Below are positions 22,011 through 36,026 of a DNA stretch of 64,000 nt, piece by piece. Origin of the DNA: Nematostella vectensis (Eukaryota > Cnidaria > Anthozoa > Actiniaria > Edwardsiidae); NCBI RefSeq assembly GCF_932526225.1, contig NC_064037.1, positions 186,001 to 250,000 of the forward strand, given 5' to 3'. The notes below the pieces were generated by a model. That model saw nothing but the letters and a program-made list of their open reading frames with translations, was not told the DNA's origin and ran no database searches. Position 1 is the stretch's first letter, and each line of letters begins with the position of its first letter. A program made the position numbers and the translations under genes.

Positions 22011-24013
22011 ACAATCTCGGCGAGCTGTGCGTGGCGTAACCGTATTACAGGCCTGGGATCCTGGTTATTGTCCTCCCCATTAATGCGCGGGTTGGGATAA
22101 CCTTGCAAGAGTGTTGTACAGCATATTCGCTCGGAAATATCGGTGCTTGGGGCCTTCGGGTTCTTTACAGCCTTCCGTAAAAGCCTTGTGCTGCCATACC
22201 GATTGGGTAATCCGTATGTATGGTTTCCGTTTTGTTCTTCAGACCGGGTTCGATCCCAGGCCAATGGGCGTTTTTTTTAATTCGCTTTTTTTTCTTTGTG
22301 CTGGACCCCCTTAATCCTGATAGGTTTTGCGCAAAAATAATAAAAAAAAGTGAGTTTGCAAAATAAGCTTGCTAGATTTATTGATTATATGTATTCAATT
22401 TGTTCCTAGGAAGTTAACAAAAAACACAAAGCAAAGAGTTTGAGGAAGTAAACAAGTCTGTGAACTTTAATGTTCTATTTGAAGGGGCGCATTTTGTACA
22501 GGGAATTATACATAGAATGCTTAACTGGTGGAGAGGGGAGAGGTAACAGTTTATTGAGCATAATGTCAACAATAGCAGGGGGAAGGGAGGGGCACTCTCT
22601 TCATACAATATTGCAGTTGTTACCTATTATTAAATAAGTTTAAAAGATATATTTGTTTATTAAGCAAGGTCTATTTCTGAGACAAGCAAACTCAAGTAAG
22701 AGCTGTTGAAATAACAGGTGAGTGTTAAAAAAACCAACAATTATCTGATTAGAAAACTAATGTAGATTCCTTTGCACCAAATAAGAACAAACTTCATTTT
22801 GTTTGTTATTTATGAGGAACGAGATGAGCTCTACAAGGCCAAGAAGAAATATGTATTGCTCATCTAAATTATACAAGTAAATAATAATATTAAAAAAGAA
22901 TTACTGTAAGTAATTAGAGTGGTTTTCATTAACCCGTGAAACAAAGTGCGATAGTTAAGCGGTAATAGTTAGTAAAACACAAAAAAGAACAATAGAATCA
23001 GTTCACAACAAAGTGTAATAAGCTTAAGCGTAGTTCACGGGTTAATGAAGGTTTTGACATTTCAACCTTACATCCACATGAAAGTAATGCCTAATATCGA
23101 GTGCCCTACAGTAAGTGTTTTGCAGTCAAGTTGTGTTCTGTTAGTAGGTAAAAAATTATTCTAAATAATAGTAATCATTGCTATGGTCACCACTTACACA
23201 TATAGCACTTGTAATGAAAAGAAAGAAAAAATATATATATGCAGTCAAACAACAGAATTGCATGATAACCTTGAATATATTGAATAAAGGACTGCAAAAA
23301 AACAACTTTTGTACTAGTTGCTTGAATTGACCCTTGGCTATTTTTAGCTGAATTCCCCTCCCCTTCTAAAAAAGAAAATAATAATAATAATAGCACAAAA
23401 CTAGAAAGAAAACAAACACAGCAGAGACCCCCACCAACAATTTTGATTTTTTTTACTTTCCTTTAAAGTGGGAGTGTCATGTTTAAGAGATTTGCAATAG
23501 CTCTAGAGCCCTGACACAATGAACTTCAGTGAAATTCTAATACTGACTTATAAGCTTTTGGTACATGTGGGAGACTTTAAACAAAACAAAAAAAAAATGA
23601 CCACAAACTGTCCATTAACATAGTTTTCAATATAATATTGCATATTATTTAATAAGGTATTAACAGCTTTTAAAAAGTTCAGCTGTTTGTAGACACTTAA
23701 AAGCCTACAATAAACACTGACTCCAGACATGCGCAGTACTATGCTGCTGCCCCTTTAAAGTAAAATACAGCTTTACTTAGTCAGCGTAGACAATATTGCG
23801 GATTTTGTCAATATTCTAATATGAATATGTCAATATTCTCCCCCCTTACGTCTTTATTTCTATTTATTTTATGCTTTTCACATGATACCAAAACAGCGTC
23901 TTTTTTCTTCGCTAATTTGATGTCATGTACACAATAAAAGAGATGCGCCCGTGCGCATGGCGAGTCCCCAAGGGACCCAAGACGCCCAAATAGACCTCTA
24001 TTTTTTGTCATCC
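22011..24013 (+). repeat. Array unit U12 (2,003 bp)
   Basis: GGCG before T8, GGGAATTAT near column 495, AAGCTTAAGCG in the first MITE, ATTGCTATGG, AAACAACTTT, CCCCTTCTAAAA and CTTTAAAGTGGG at the left end of the second MITE. Near-identical to U15 and U25. Confidence 0.95.
22020..22276 (+). ncRNA. Candidate Pol III RNA gene, copy 12
   Basis: Both boxes exact. GGCG precedes a T8 run. Confidence 0.57.
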
Positions 24014-26016
24014 ACAATTTCGGCGAGCTGTGCGTGGCGTAACCGTATTACAGGCCTGGGATCCTGGTTATTGTCCTCCCCATTAATGCGCGGGTTGGGA
24101 TAACCTTGCAAGAGTGTTGTACAGCATATTCGCTCGGAAATATCGGTGCTTGGGGCCTTCGGGTTCTTTACAGCCTTCCGTAAAAGCCTTGTGCTGCCAT
24201 ACCGATTGGGTAATCCGTATGTATGGTTTCCGTTTTGTTCTTCAGACCGGGTTCGATCCCAGGCCAATGCGCTTTTTTTTTAATTCGCTTTTTTTTCTTT
24301 GTGCTGGACCCCCTTAATCCTGATAGGTTTTGCGCAAAAGTAATAAAAAAAAGTGAGTTTGCAAAATAAGCTTGCTAGATTTATTAATTATATGTATTCA
24401 ATTTGTTCCTAGGAAGTTAACAAAAAACACAAAGCAAAGAGTTTGAGGAAGTAAACAAGTATGTGAACTTTAATGTTCTATTTGAAGGGGTGCATTTTGT
24501 ACAGGGAAGCATACATAGAATGCTTAACTGGTGGAGAGGGGAGAGGTAACAGTTTATTGAGCATAATGTCAACAATAGCAGGGGGAAGAGAGGGGCACTC
24601 TCTTCATACAATATTGCAGTTGTTACCTATTATTAAATAAGTTTGTAACATGTCTTTGTTTATTAAGCAAGGTCTATTTCTGAGACAAGCAAACTCAAGT
24701 AAGGCTGTTGAAATAACAGGTGAGTGTTAAAAGAAAAACAATTATCTGATTAGAAAACTACTGTAGATTCCTTTGCATCAAAATAAGAACAAACGTCATT
24801 TTGTTTGTTATTTATGAGGAACGAGATGAGCTCTACAAAGCCATAAAGAAATATGTATTGCTCATCTAAATTATACAAGTAAATAATAATATTAAAAAAG
24901 AATTACTGTAAGTAATTAGAGTGGTTTTCATTAACCCGTGAAACAAAGTGCGATAGTTAAACGGTAATAGTTAGTAAAACACAAAAAAAAACAATAGAAT
25001 CAGATCACAACAAAGTGTAATACGCTAAAGCGTAGTTCACGGGTTAATGAAGGTTTTGACATTTCAACCTTACATCCACATGAAAGTAATGCCTAATATC
25101 GAGTGCCCTACAGTAAGTGTTTTGCAGTCAAGTTGTTTTCTGTTAGTAGGTAAAAAATTATTCTAAATAATAGTAATCATAGCTATGGTCACCACTTACA
25201 CATATAGCACTTGTAATGAAAAGAAAGAAAAAATATATATATGCAGTCAAACAACAGAATTGCATGATAACCTTGAATATATTGAATAAAGGACTGCAAA
25301 AAAACATCTTTTGTACTAGTTGCTTGAATTGACCCTTGGCTATTTTTAGCTGAATTCCCCTCCCCCTCTAAAAAAGAAAATAATAATAATAATAGAACAA
25401 AACTAAAAAAAAAAAAAAAACACAGCAGAGAACCCCACGAACAATGTTGATTTTTTTTTACTTTCCTTTAAAAGGGGAGTGTGATGTTTAAGAGATTTGC
25501 AATAGCTCTAGAGCCCTGACACAATGAACTTCAGTGAAATTCTAATACTGACTTATGAGCTTTTGGTACATGTGGGAGACTTTAAACAAAACAAAAAAAA
25601 TGACCACAAACTGTCCATTAACATAGTTTTCAATATAATATTGCCTATTATTTAATAAGGTATTAACAGCTTTTAAAAAGTTCAACTGTTTGTAGACACT
25701 TAAAAGCCTACAATAAACACTGACTCCAGACATGCGCAGTACTATGCTGCTGCCCCTTTAAAGTAAAATACAGCTTTACTTAGTCAGCGTAGACAATATT
25801 GCGGATTTTGTCAATATTCTAATATGAATATGTCAATATTCTCCCCCCTTACGTCTTTATTTCTATTTATTTTATGCTTTTCACATGATACCAAAACAGC
25901 GTCTTTTTTCTTCGCTAATTTGATGTCATGTACACAATAAAAGAGATGCGCCCGTGCGCATGGCGAGTCCCCAAGGGACCCAAGACGCCCAAATAGACCT
26001 CTATTTTTTGTCATCC
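24014..26016 (+). repeat. Array unit U13 (2,003 bp)
   Basis: ACAATTTCGG start, AATGCGC before the T-run, CAAAAGTAATA after it. The body then switches to the U7/U10 class (GTAACATGTC, GAAGAGAGGGG, long A-run). The switch lies near column 370. Confidence 0.95.
24023..24279 (+). ncRNA. Candidate Pol III RNA gene, copy 13
   Basis: C-to-T at column 6 (before the A box) and G-to-C at column 257 (after the helix). Both boxes exact, T9 run. Confidence 0.57.
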
Positions 26017-28017
26017 ACAATCTCGGCGAGCTGTGCGTGGCGTAACCGTATTACAGGCCTGGGATCCTGGTTATTGTCCTCCCCATTAATGCGCGAGTTG
26101 GGATAACCTTGCAAGAGTGTTGTACAGCATATTCGCTCGGAAATATCGGTGCTTGGGGCCTTCGGGTTCTTTACAGCCTTCCGTAAAAGCCTTGTGCTGC
26201 CATACCGATTGGGTAATCCGTATGTATGGTTTCCGTTTTGTTCTTCAGACCGGGTTCGATCCCAGGCCAATGGGCTTTTTTTTTAGTTCCTTTTTTTTTC
26301 TTTGTGCTGGACCCCCTTAATCCTGATAGGTTTTGCGCAAAAATAATAAAAAAAAGTGAGTTTGCAAAATAAGCTTGCTAGATTTATTGATTATATGTAT
26401 TCAATTTGTTCCTAGGAAGTTAACAAAAAACACAAAGCAAAGAGTTTGAGGAAGTAAACAAGTCTGTGAACTTTAATGTTCTATTTGAAGGGGCGCATTT
26501 TGTACAGGGAAGCATACATAGAATGCTTAACTGGTGGAGAGGGGAGAGGTAACAGTTTATTGAGCATAATGTCAACAATAGCAGGGGGAAGGGAGGGGCA
26601 CTCTCTTCATACAATATTGCAGTTGTTACCTATTATTAAATAAGTTTAAAAGATATATTTGTTTATTAAGCAAGGTGTATTTCTGAGACAAGCAAACTCA
26701 AGTAAGAGCTGTTGAAATAACAGGTGAGTGTTAAAAAAAAAACAATTATCTGATTAGAAAACTAATGTAGATTCCTTTGCACCAAATAAGAACAAACTTC
26801 ATTTTGTTTGTTATTTATGAGGAACGAGATGAGCTCTACAAGGCCAAGAAGAAATATGTATTGCTCATCTAAATTATACAAGTAAATAATAATATTAAAA
26901 AAGAATTACTGTAAGTAATTAGAGTGGTTTTCATTAACCCGTGAAACAAAGTGCGATAGTTAAACGGTAATAGTTAGTAAAACACAAAAAAGAACAATAG
27001 AATCAGATCACAACAAAGTGTAATACGCTAAAGCGTAGTTCACGGGTTAATGAAGGTTTTGACATTTCAACCTTACATCCACATGAAAGTAATGCCTAAT
27101 ATCGAGTGCCCTACAGTAAGTGTTTTGCAGTCAAGTTGTTTTCTGTTAGTAGGTAAAAAATTATTCTAAATAATAGTAATCATAGCTATGGTCACCACTT
27201 ACACATATAGCACTTGTAATGAAAAGAAAGAAAAAAATATATATATGCAGTCAAACAACAGAATTGCATGATAACCTTGAATATATTGAATAAAGGACTG
27301 CAAAAAAACATCTTTTGTACTAGTTGCTTGAATTGACCCTTGGCTATTTTTAGCTGAATTCCCCTCCCCCTCTAAAAAAGAAAATAATAATAATAATAGC
27401 ACAAAACTAAAAAGAAAACAAACACAGCAGAGACCCCCACCAACAATTTTGATTTTTTTTACTTTCCTTTAAAGGGGGAGTGTCATGTTTAAGAGATTTG
27501 CAATAGCTCTAGAGCCCTGACACAATGAACTTCAGTGAAATTCTAATACTGACTTATGAGCTTTTGGTACATGTGGGAGACTTTAAACAAAACAAAAAAA
27601 ATGACCACAAACTGTCCATTAACATAGTTTTCAATATAATATTGCATATTATTTAATAAGGTATTAACAGCTTTTAAAAAGTTCAACTGTTTGTAGACAC
27701 TTAAAAGCCTACAATAAACACTGACTCCAGACATGCGCAGTACTATGCTGTTGCCCCTTTAAAGTAAAATACAGCTTCACTTAGTCAGCGTAGACAATAT
27801 TGCGGATTTTGTCAATATTCTAATATGAATATGTCAATATTCTCCCCCCTTACGTCTTTATTTCTATTTATTTTATGCTTTTCACATGATACCAAAACAG
27901 CGTCTTTTTTCTTCGCTAATTTGATGTCATGTACACAATAAAAGAGATGCGCCCGTGCGCATGGCGAGTCCCCAAGGGACCCAAGACGCCCAAATAGACC
28001 TCTATTTTTTGTCATCC
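26017..28017 (+). repeat. Array unit U14 (2,001 bp), duplicate of U11
   Basis: GCGAG class with all U11 marks and the same length, at an offset of 6,007 bp. It differs from U11 at GTGCCCTAC versus GTGTCCTAC near column 1100. Confidence 0.96.
26026..26282 (+). ncRNA. Candidate Pol III RNA gene, copy 14
   Basis: GCGAG form. Both boxes exact, T9 run. Confidence 0.57.
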
Positions 28018-30021
28018 ACAATCTCGGCGAGCTGTGCGTGGCGTAACCGTATTACAGGCCTGGGATCCTGGTTATTGTCCTCCCCATTAATGCGCGGGTT
28101 GGGATAACCTTGCAAGAGTGTTGTACAGCATATTCGCTCGGAAATATCGGTGCTTGGGGCCTTCGGGTTCTTTACAGCCTTCCGTAAAAGCCTTGTGCTG
28201 CCATACCGATTGGGTAATCCGTATGTATGGTTTCCGTTTTGTTCTTCAGACCGGGTTCGATCCCAGGCCAATGGGCGTTTTTTTTAATTCGCTTTTTTTT
28301 CTTTGTGCTGGACCCCCTTAATCCTGATAGGTTTTGCGCAAAAATAATAAAAAAAAAGTGAGTTTGCAAAATAAGCTTGCTAGATTTATTGATTATATGT
28401 ATTCAATTTGTTCCTAGGAAGTTAACAAAAAACACAAAGCAAAGAGTTTGAGGAAGTAAACAAGTCTGTGAACTTTAATGTTCTATTTGAAGGGGCGCAT
28501 TTTGTACAGGGAATTATACATAGAATGCTTAACTGGTGGAGAGGGGAGAGGTAACAGTTTATTGAGCATAATGTCAACAATAGCAGGAGGAAGGGAGGGG
28601 CACTCTCTTCATACAATATTGCAGTTGTTACCTATTATTAAATAAGTTTAAAAGATATATTTGTTTATTAAGCAAGGTCTATTTCTGAGACAAGCAAACT
28701 CAAGTAAGAGCTGTTGAAATAACAGGTGAGTGTTAAAAAAACCAACAATTATCTGATTAGAAAACTAATGTAGATTCCTTTGCACCAAATAAGAACAAAC
28801 TTCATTTTGTTTGTTATTTATGAGTAACGAGATGAGCTCTACAAGGCCAAGAAGAAATATGTATTGCTCATCTAAATTATACAAGTAAATAATAATATTA
28901 AAAAAGAATTACTGTAAGTAATTAGAGTGGTTTTCATTAACCCGTGAAACAAAGTGCGATAGTTAAGCGGTAATAGTTAGTAAAACACAAAAAAGAACAA
29001 TAGAATCAGTTCACAACAAAGTGTAATAAGCTTAAGCGTAGTTCACGGGTTAATGAAGGTTTTGACATTTCAACCTTACATCCACATGAAAGTAATGCCT
29101 AATATCGAGTGCCCTACAGTAAGTGTTTTGCAGTCAAGTTGTGTTCTGTTAGTAGGTAAAAAATTATTCTAAATAATAGTAATCATTGCTATGGTCACCA
29201 CTTACACATATAGCACTTGTAATGAAAAGAAAGAAAAAATATATATATGCAGTCAAACAACAGAATTGCATGATAACCTTGAATATATTGAATAAAGGAC
29301 TGCAAAAAAACAACTTTTGTACTAGTTGCTTGAATTGACCCTTGGCTATTTTTAGCTGAATTCCCCTCCCCTTCTAAAAAAGAAAATAATAATAATAATA
29401 GCACAAAACTAGAAAGAAAACAAACACAGCAGAGACCCCCACCAACAATTTTGATTTTTTTTACTTTCCTTTAAAGTGGGAGTGTCATGTTTAAGAGATT
29501 TGCAATAGCTCTAGAGCCCTGACACAATGAACTTCAGTGAAATTCTAATACTGACTTATAAGCTTTTGGTACATGTGGGAGACTTTAAACAAAACAAAAA
29601 AAAAATGACCACAAACTGTCCATTAACATAGTTTTCAATATAATATTGCATATTATTTAATAAGGTATTAACAGCTTTTAAAAAGTTCAGCTGTTTGTAG
29701 ACACTTAAAAGCCTACAATAAACACTGACTCCAGACATGCGCAGTACTATGCTGCTGCCCCTTTAAAGTAAAATACAGCTTTACTTAGTCAGCGTAGACA
29801 ATATTGCGGATTTTGTCAATATTCTAATATGAATATGTCAATATTCTCCCCCCTTACGTCTTTATTTCTATTTATTTTATGCTTTTCACATGATACCAAA
29901 ACAGCGTCTTTTTTCTTCGCTAATTTGATGTCATGTACACAATAAAAGAGATGCGCCCGTGCGCATGGCGAGTCCCCAAGGGACCCAAGACGCCCAAATA
30001 GACCTCTATTTTTTGTCATCC
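28018..30021 (+). repeat. Array unit U15 (2,004 bp), duplicate of U12
   Basis: All U12 marks. Differences seen are one extra A in the run near column 335, GCAGGAGGAAGG near column 568, and ATGAGTAACG near column 805. Confidence 0.96.
28027..28283 (+). ncRNA. Candidate Pol III RNA gene, copy 15
   Basis: Same as copy 12, with GGCG before T8. Both boxes exact. Confidence 0.57.
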
Positions 30022-32022
30022 ACAATTTCGGCGAGCTGTGCGTGGCGTAACCGTATTACAGGCCTGGGATCCTGGTTATTGTCCTCCCCATTAATGCGCG
30101 GGTTGGGATAACCTTGCAAGAGTGTTGTACAGCATATTCGCTCGGAAATATCGGTGCTTGGGGCCTTCGGGTTCTTTACAGCCTTCCGTAAAAGCCTTGT
30201 GCTGCCATACCGATTGGGTAATCCGTATGTATGGTTTCCGTTTTGTTCTTCAGACCGGGTTCGATCCCAGGCCAATGCGCTTTTTTTTTAATTCGCTTTT
30301 TTTTCTTTGTGCTGGACCCCCTTAATCCTGATAGGTTTTGCGCAAAAGTAATAAAAAAAAGTGAGTTTGCAAAATAAGCTTGCTAGATTTATTGATTATA
30401 TGTATTCAATTTGTTCCTAGGAAGTTAACAAAAAACACAAAGCAAAGAGTTTGAGGAAGTAAACAAGTCTGTGAACTTTAATGTTCTATTTGAAGGGGCG
30501 CATTTTGTACAGGGAAGCATACATAGAATGCTTAACTGGTGGAGAGTGGAGAGGTAACAGTTTATTGAGCATAATGTCAACAATAGCAGGGGGAAGGGAG
30601 GGGCACTCTCTTCATACAATATTGCAGTTGTTACCTATTATTAAATAAGTTTAAAAGATATATTTGTTTATTAAGCAAGGTGTATTTCTGAGACAAGCAA
30701 ACTCAAGTAAGAGCTGTTGAAATAACAGGTGAGTGTTAAAAAAAAAACAATTATCTGATTAGAAAACTAATGTAGATTCCTTTGCACCAAATAAGAACAA
30801 ACTTCATTTTGTTTGTTATTTATGAGGAACGAGATGAGCTCTACAAGGCCAAGAAGAAATATGTATTGCTCATCTAAATTATACAAGTAAATAATAATAT
30901 TAAAAAAGAATTACTGTAAGTAATTAGAGTGGTTTTCATTAACCCGTGAAACAAAGTGCGATAGTTAAACGGTAATAGTTAGTAAAACACAAAAAAGAAC
31001 AATAGAATCAGATCACAACAAAGTGTAATACGCTAAAGCGTAGTTCACGGGTTAATGAAGGTTTTGACATTTCAACCTTACATCCACATGAAAGTAATGC
31101 CTAATATCGAGTGCCCTACAGTAAGTGTTTTGCAGTCAAGTTGTTTTCTGTTAGTAGGTAAAAAATTATTCTAAATAATAGTAATCATAGCTATGGTCAC
31201 CACTTACACATATAGCACTTGTAATGAAAAGAAAGAAAAAAATATATATATGCAGTCAAACAACAGAATTGCATGATAACCTTGAATATATTGAATAAAG
31301 GACTGCAAAAAAACATCTTTTGTACTAGTTGCTTGAATTGACCCTTGGCTATTTTTAGCTGAATTCCCCTCCCCCTCTAAAAAAGAAAATAATAATAATA
31401 ATAGCACAAAACTAAAAAGAAAACAAACACAGCAGAGACCCCCACCAACAATTTTGATTTTTTTTACTTTCCTTTAAAGGGGGAGTGTCATGTTTAAGAG
31501 ATTTGCAATAGCTCTAGAGCCCTGACACAATGAACTTCAGTGAAATTCTAATACTGACTTATGAGCTTTTGGTACATGTGGGAGACTTTAAACAAAACAA
31601 AAAAAATGACCACAAACTGTCAATTAACATAGTTTTCAATATAATATTGCCTATTATTTAATAAGGTATTAACAGCTTTTAAAAAGTTCAACTGTTTGTA
31701 GACACTTAAAAGCCTACAATAAACACTGACTCCAGACATGCGCAGTACTATGCTGCTGCCTCTTTAAAGTAAAATACAGCTTTACTTAGTCAGCGTAGAC
31801 AATATTGCGGATTTTGTCAATATTCTAATATGAATATGTCAATATTCTCCCCCCTTACGTCTTTATTTCTATTTATTTTATGCTTTTCACATGATACCAA
31901 AACAGCGTCTTTTTTCTTCGCTAATTTGATGTCATGTACACAATAAAAGAGATGCGCCCGTGCGCATGGCGAGTCCCCAAGGGACCCAAGACGCCCAAAT
32001 AGACCTCTATTTTTTGTCATCC
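30022..32022 (+). repeat. Array unit U16 (2,001 bp)
   Basis: ACAATTTCGG and AATGCGC head as in U13, then a U11/U14-like body. The right end of the second MITE is CTGCCTCTTTAAAG, a C-to-T change that weakens the terminal repeat. U17 shares it. Confidence 0.95.
30031..30287 (+). ncRNA. Candidate Pol III RNA gene, copy 16
   Basis: Column 6 T and column 257 C, as in copy 13. Both boxes exact, T9 run. Confidence 0.57.
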
Positions 32023-34025
32023 ACAATTTCGGCGAGCTGTGCGTGGCGTAACCGTATTACAGGCCTGGGATCCTGGTTATTGTCCTCCCCATTAATGCGC
32101 GGGTTGGGATAACCTTGCAAGAGTGTTGTACAGCATATTCGCTCGGAAATATCGGTGCTTGGGGCCTTCGGGTTCTTTACAGCCTTCCGTAAAAGCCTTG
32201 TGCTGCCATACCGATTGGGTAATCCGTATGTATGGTTTCCGTTTTGTTCTTCAGACCGGGTTCGATCCCAGGCCAATGCGCTTTTTTTTTTAATTCGCTT
32301 TTTTTTTCTTTGTGCTGGACCCCCTTAATCCTGATAGGTTTTGCGCAAAAGTAATAAAAAAAAGTGAGTTTGCAAAATAAGCTTGCTAGATTTATTGATT
32401 ATATGTATTCAATTTGTTCCTAGGAAGTTAACAAAAAACACAAAGCAAAGAGTTTGAGGAAGTAAACAAGTCTGTGAACTTTAATGTTCTATTTGAAGGG
32501 GCGCATTTTGTACAGGGAAGCATACATAGAATGCTTAACTGGTGGAGAGGGGAGAGGTAACAGTTTATTGAGCATAATGTCAACAATAGCAGGGGGAAGG
32601 GAGGGGCACTCTCTTCATACAATATTGCAGTTGTTACCTATTATTAAATAAGTTTAAAAGATATATTTGTTTATTAAGCAAGGTGTATTTCTGAGACAAG
32701 CAAACTCAAGTAAGAGCTGTTGAAATAACAGGTGAGTGTTAAAAAAAAAACAATTATCTGATTAGAAAACTAATGTAGATTCCTTTGCACCAAATAAGAA
32801 CAAACTTCATTTTGTTTGTTATTTATGAGGAACGAGATGAGCTCTACAAGGCCAAGAAGAAATATGTATTGCTCATCTAAATTATACAAGTAAATAATAA
32901 TATTAAAAAAGAATTACTGTAAGTAATTAGAGTGGTTTTCATTAACCCGTGAAACAAAGTGCGATAGTTAAACGGTAATAGTTAGTAAAACACAAAAAAG
33001 AACAATAGAATCAGATCACAACAAAGTGTAATACGCTAAAGCGTAGTTCACGGGTTAATGAAGGTTTTGACATTTCAACCTTACATCCACATGAAAGTAA
33101 TGCCTAATATCGAGTGCCCTACAGTAAGTGTTTTGCAGTCAAGTTGTTTTCTGTTAGTAGGTAAAAAATTATTCTAAATAATAGTAATCATAGCTATGGT
33201 CACCACTTACACATATAGCACTTGTAATGAAAAGAAAGAAAAAAATATATATATGCAGTCAAACAACAGAATTGCATGATAACCTTGAATATATTGAATA
33301 AAAGACTGCAAAAAAACATCTTTTGTACTAGTTGCTTGAATTGACCCTTGGCTATTTTTAGCTGAATTCCCCTCCCCCTCTAAAAAAGAAAATAATAATA
33401 ATAATAGCACAAAACTAAAAAGAAAACAAACACAGCAGAGACCCCCACGAACAATGTTGATTTTTTTTACTTTCCTTTAAAGGGGGAGTGTCATGTTTAA
33501 GAGATTTGCAATAGCTCTAGAGCCCTGACACAATGAACTTCAGTGAAATTCTAATACTGACTTATGAGCTTTTGGTACATGTGGGAGACTTTAAACAAAA
33601 CAAAAAAAATGACCACAAACTGTCAATTAACATAGTTTTCAATATAATATTGCCTATTATTTAATAAGGTATTAACAGCTTTTAAAAAGTTCAACTGTTT
33701 GTAGACACTTAAAAGCCTACAATAAACACTGACTCCAGACATGCGCAGTACTATGCTGCTGCCTCTTTAAAGTAAAATACAGCTTTACTTAGTCAGCGTA
33801 GACAATATTGCGGATTTTGTCAATATTCTAATATGAATATGTCAATATTCTCCCCCCTTACGTCTTTATTTCTATTTATTTTATGCTTTTCACATGATAC
33901 CAAAACAGCGTCTTTTTTCTTCGCTAATTTGATGTCATGTACACAATAAAAGAGATGCGCCCGTGCGCATGGCGAGTCCCCAAGGGACCCAAGACGCCCA
34001 AATAGACCTCTATTTTTTGTCATCC
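32023..34025 (+). repeat. Array unit U17 (2,003 bp), sibling of U16
   Basis: Same head class as U16 with a T10 run. It shares CTGCCTCTTTAAAG and GTCAATTAAC with U16, suggesting a recent one-unit duplication. Private changes include ATAAAAGACTG near column 1278. Confidence 0.95.
32032..32288 (+). ncRNA. Candidate Pol III RNA gene, copy 17
   Basis: As copy 16, with a T10 run. Confidence 0.57.
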
Positions 34026-36026
34026 ACAATTTCGGCGAGCTGTGCGTGGCGTAACCGTATTACAGGCCTGGGATCCTGGTTATTGTCCTCCCCATTAATG
34101 CGCGGGTTGGGATAACCTTGCAAGAGTGTTGTACAGCATATTCGCTCGGAAATATCGGTGCTTGGGGCCTTCGGGTTCTTTACAGCCTTCCGTAAAAGCC
34201 TTGTGCTGCCATACCGATTGGGTAATCCGTATGTATGGTTTCCGTTTTGTTCTTCAGACCGGGTTCGATCCCAGGCCAATGCGCTTTTTTTTTAATTCGC
34301 TTTTTTTTCTTTGTGCTGGACCCCCTTAATCCTGATAGGTTTTGCGCAAAAGTAATAAAAAAAGTGAGTTTGCAAAATAAGCTTGCTAGATTTATTGATT
34401 ATATGTATTCAATTTGTTCCTAGGAAGTTAACAAAAAACACAAAGCAAAGAGTTTGAGGAAGTAAACAAGTCTGTGAACTTTAATGTTCTATTTGAAGGG
34501 GCGCATTTTGTACAGGGAAGCATACATAGAATGCTTAACTGGTGGAGAGGGGAGAGGTAACAGTTTATTGAGCATAATGTCAACAATAGCAGGGGGAAGG
34601 GAGGGGCACTCTCTTCATACAATATTGCAGTTGTTACCTATTATTAAATAAGTTTAAAAGATATATTTGTTTATTAAGCAAGGTGTATTTCTGAGACAAG
34701 AAAACTCAAGTAAGAGCTGTTGAAATAACAGGTGAGTGTTAAAAAAAAAAACAATTATCTGATTAGAAAACTAATGTAGATTCCTTTGCACCAAATAAGA
34801 ACAAACTTCATTTTGTTTGTTATTTATGAGGAACGAGATGAGCTCTACAAGGCCAAGAAGAAATATGTATTGCTCATCTAAATTGTACAAGTAAATAATA
34901 ATATTAAAAAAGAATTACTGTAAGTAATTAGAGTGGTTTTCATTAACCCGTGAAACAAAGTGCGATAGTTAAACGGTAATAGTTAGTAAAACACAAAAAA
35001 GAACAATAGAATCAGATCACAACAAAGTGTAATACGCTAAAGCGTAGTTCACGGGTTAATGAAGGTTTTGACATTTCAACCTTACATCCACATGAAAGTA
35101 ATGCCTAATATCGAGTGCCCTACAGTAAGTGTTTTGCAGTCAAGTTGTTTTCTGTTAGTAGGTAAAAAATTATTCTAAATAATAGTAATCATAGCTATGG
35201 TCACCACTTACACATATAGCACTTGTAATGAAAAGAAAGAAAAAAATATATATATGCAGTCAAACAACAGAATTGCATGATAACCTTGAATATATTGAAT
35301 AAAGGACTGCAAAAAAACATCTTTTGTACTAGTTGCTTGAATTGACCCTTGGCTATTTTTAGCTGAATTCCCCTCCCCCTCTAAAAAAGAAAATAATAAT
35401 AATAATAGCACAAAACTAAAAAGAAAACAAACACAGCAGAGACCCCCACCAACAATTTTGATTTTTTTTACTTTCCTTTAAAGGGGGAGTGTCATGTTTA
35501 AGAGATTTGCAATAGCTTTAGAGCCCTGACACAATGAACTTCAGTGAAATTCTAATACTGACTTATGAGCTTTTGGTACATGTGGGAGACTTTAAACAAA
35601 ACAAAAAAAATGACCACAAACTGTCCATTAACATAGTTTTCAATATAATATTGCATATTATTTAATAAGGTATTAACAGCTTTTAAAAAGTTCAACTGTT
35701 TGTAGACACTTAAAAGCCTACAATAAACACTGACTCCAGACATGCGCAGTACTATGCTGTTGCCCCTTTAAAGTAAAATACAGCTTTACTTAGTCAGCGT
35801 AGACAATATTGCGGATTTTGTCAATATTCTAATATGAATATGTCAATATTCTCCCCCCTTACGTCTTTATTTCTATTTATTTTATGCTTTTCACATGATA
35901 CCAAAACAGCGTCTTTTTTCTTCGCTAATTTGATGTCATGTACACAATAAAAGAGATGCGCCCGTGCGCATGGCGAGTCCCCAAGGGACCCAAGACGCCC
36001 AAATAGACCTCTATTTTTTGTCATCC
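34026..36026 (+). repeat. Array unit U18 (2,001 bp)
   Basis: AATGCGC head with T9. Private changes include CAAGAAAACTC near column 676, AATTGTACAAG near column 858 and AGCTTTAGAGCC near column 1494. The end returns to CTGTTGCCCC. Confidence 0.95.
34035..34291 (+). ncRNA. Candidate Pol III RNA gene, copy 18
   Basis: As copy 16, with a T9 run. Confidence 0.57.

Larger units (their letters stand above)
20010..26016 (+). repeat. Three-unit block U11-U13, copy A
   Basis: Order: GCGAG unit, then AATTAT/AAGCTT unit, then AATGCGC-headed unit. The same order occurs in U14-U16 and U24-U26, and with one inserted unit in U28-U31. Confidence 0.8.
26017..32022 (+). repeat. Three-unit block U14-U16, copy B
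   Basis: U14 and U15 match U11 and U12 nearly base for base. U16 matches U13 only in its head and then follows the U11 class, so the block has an internal switch. Confidence 0.8.
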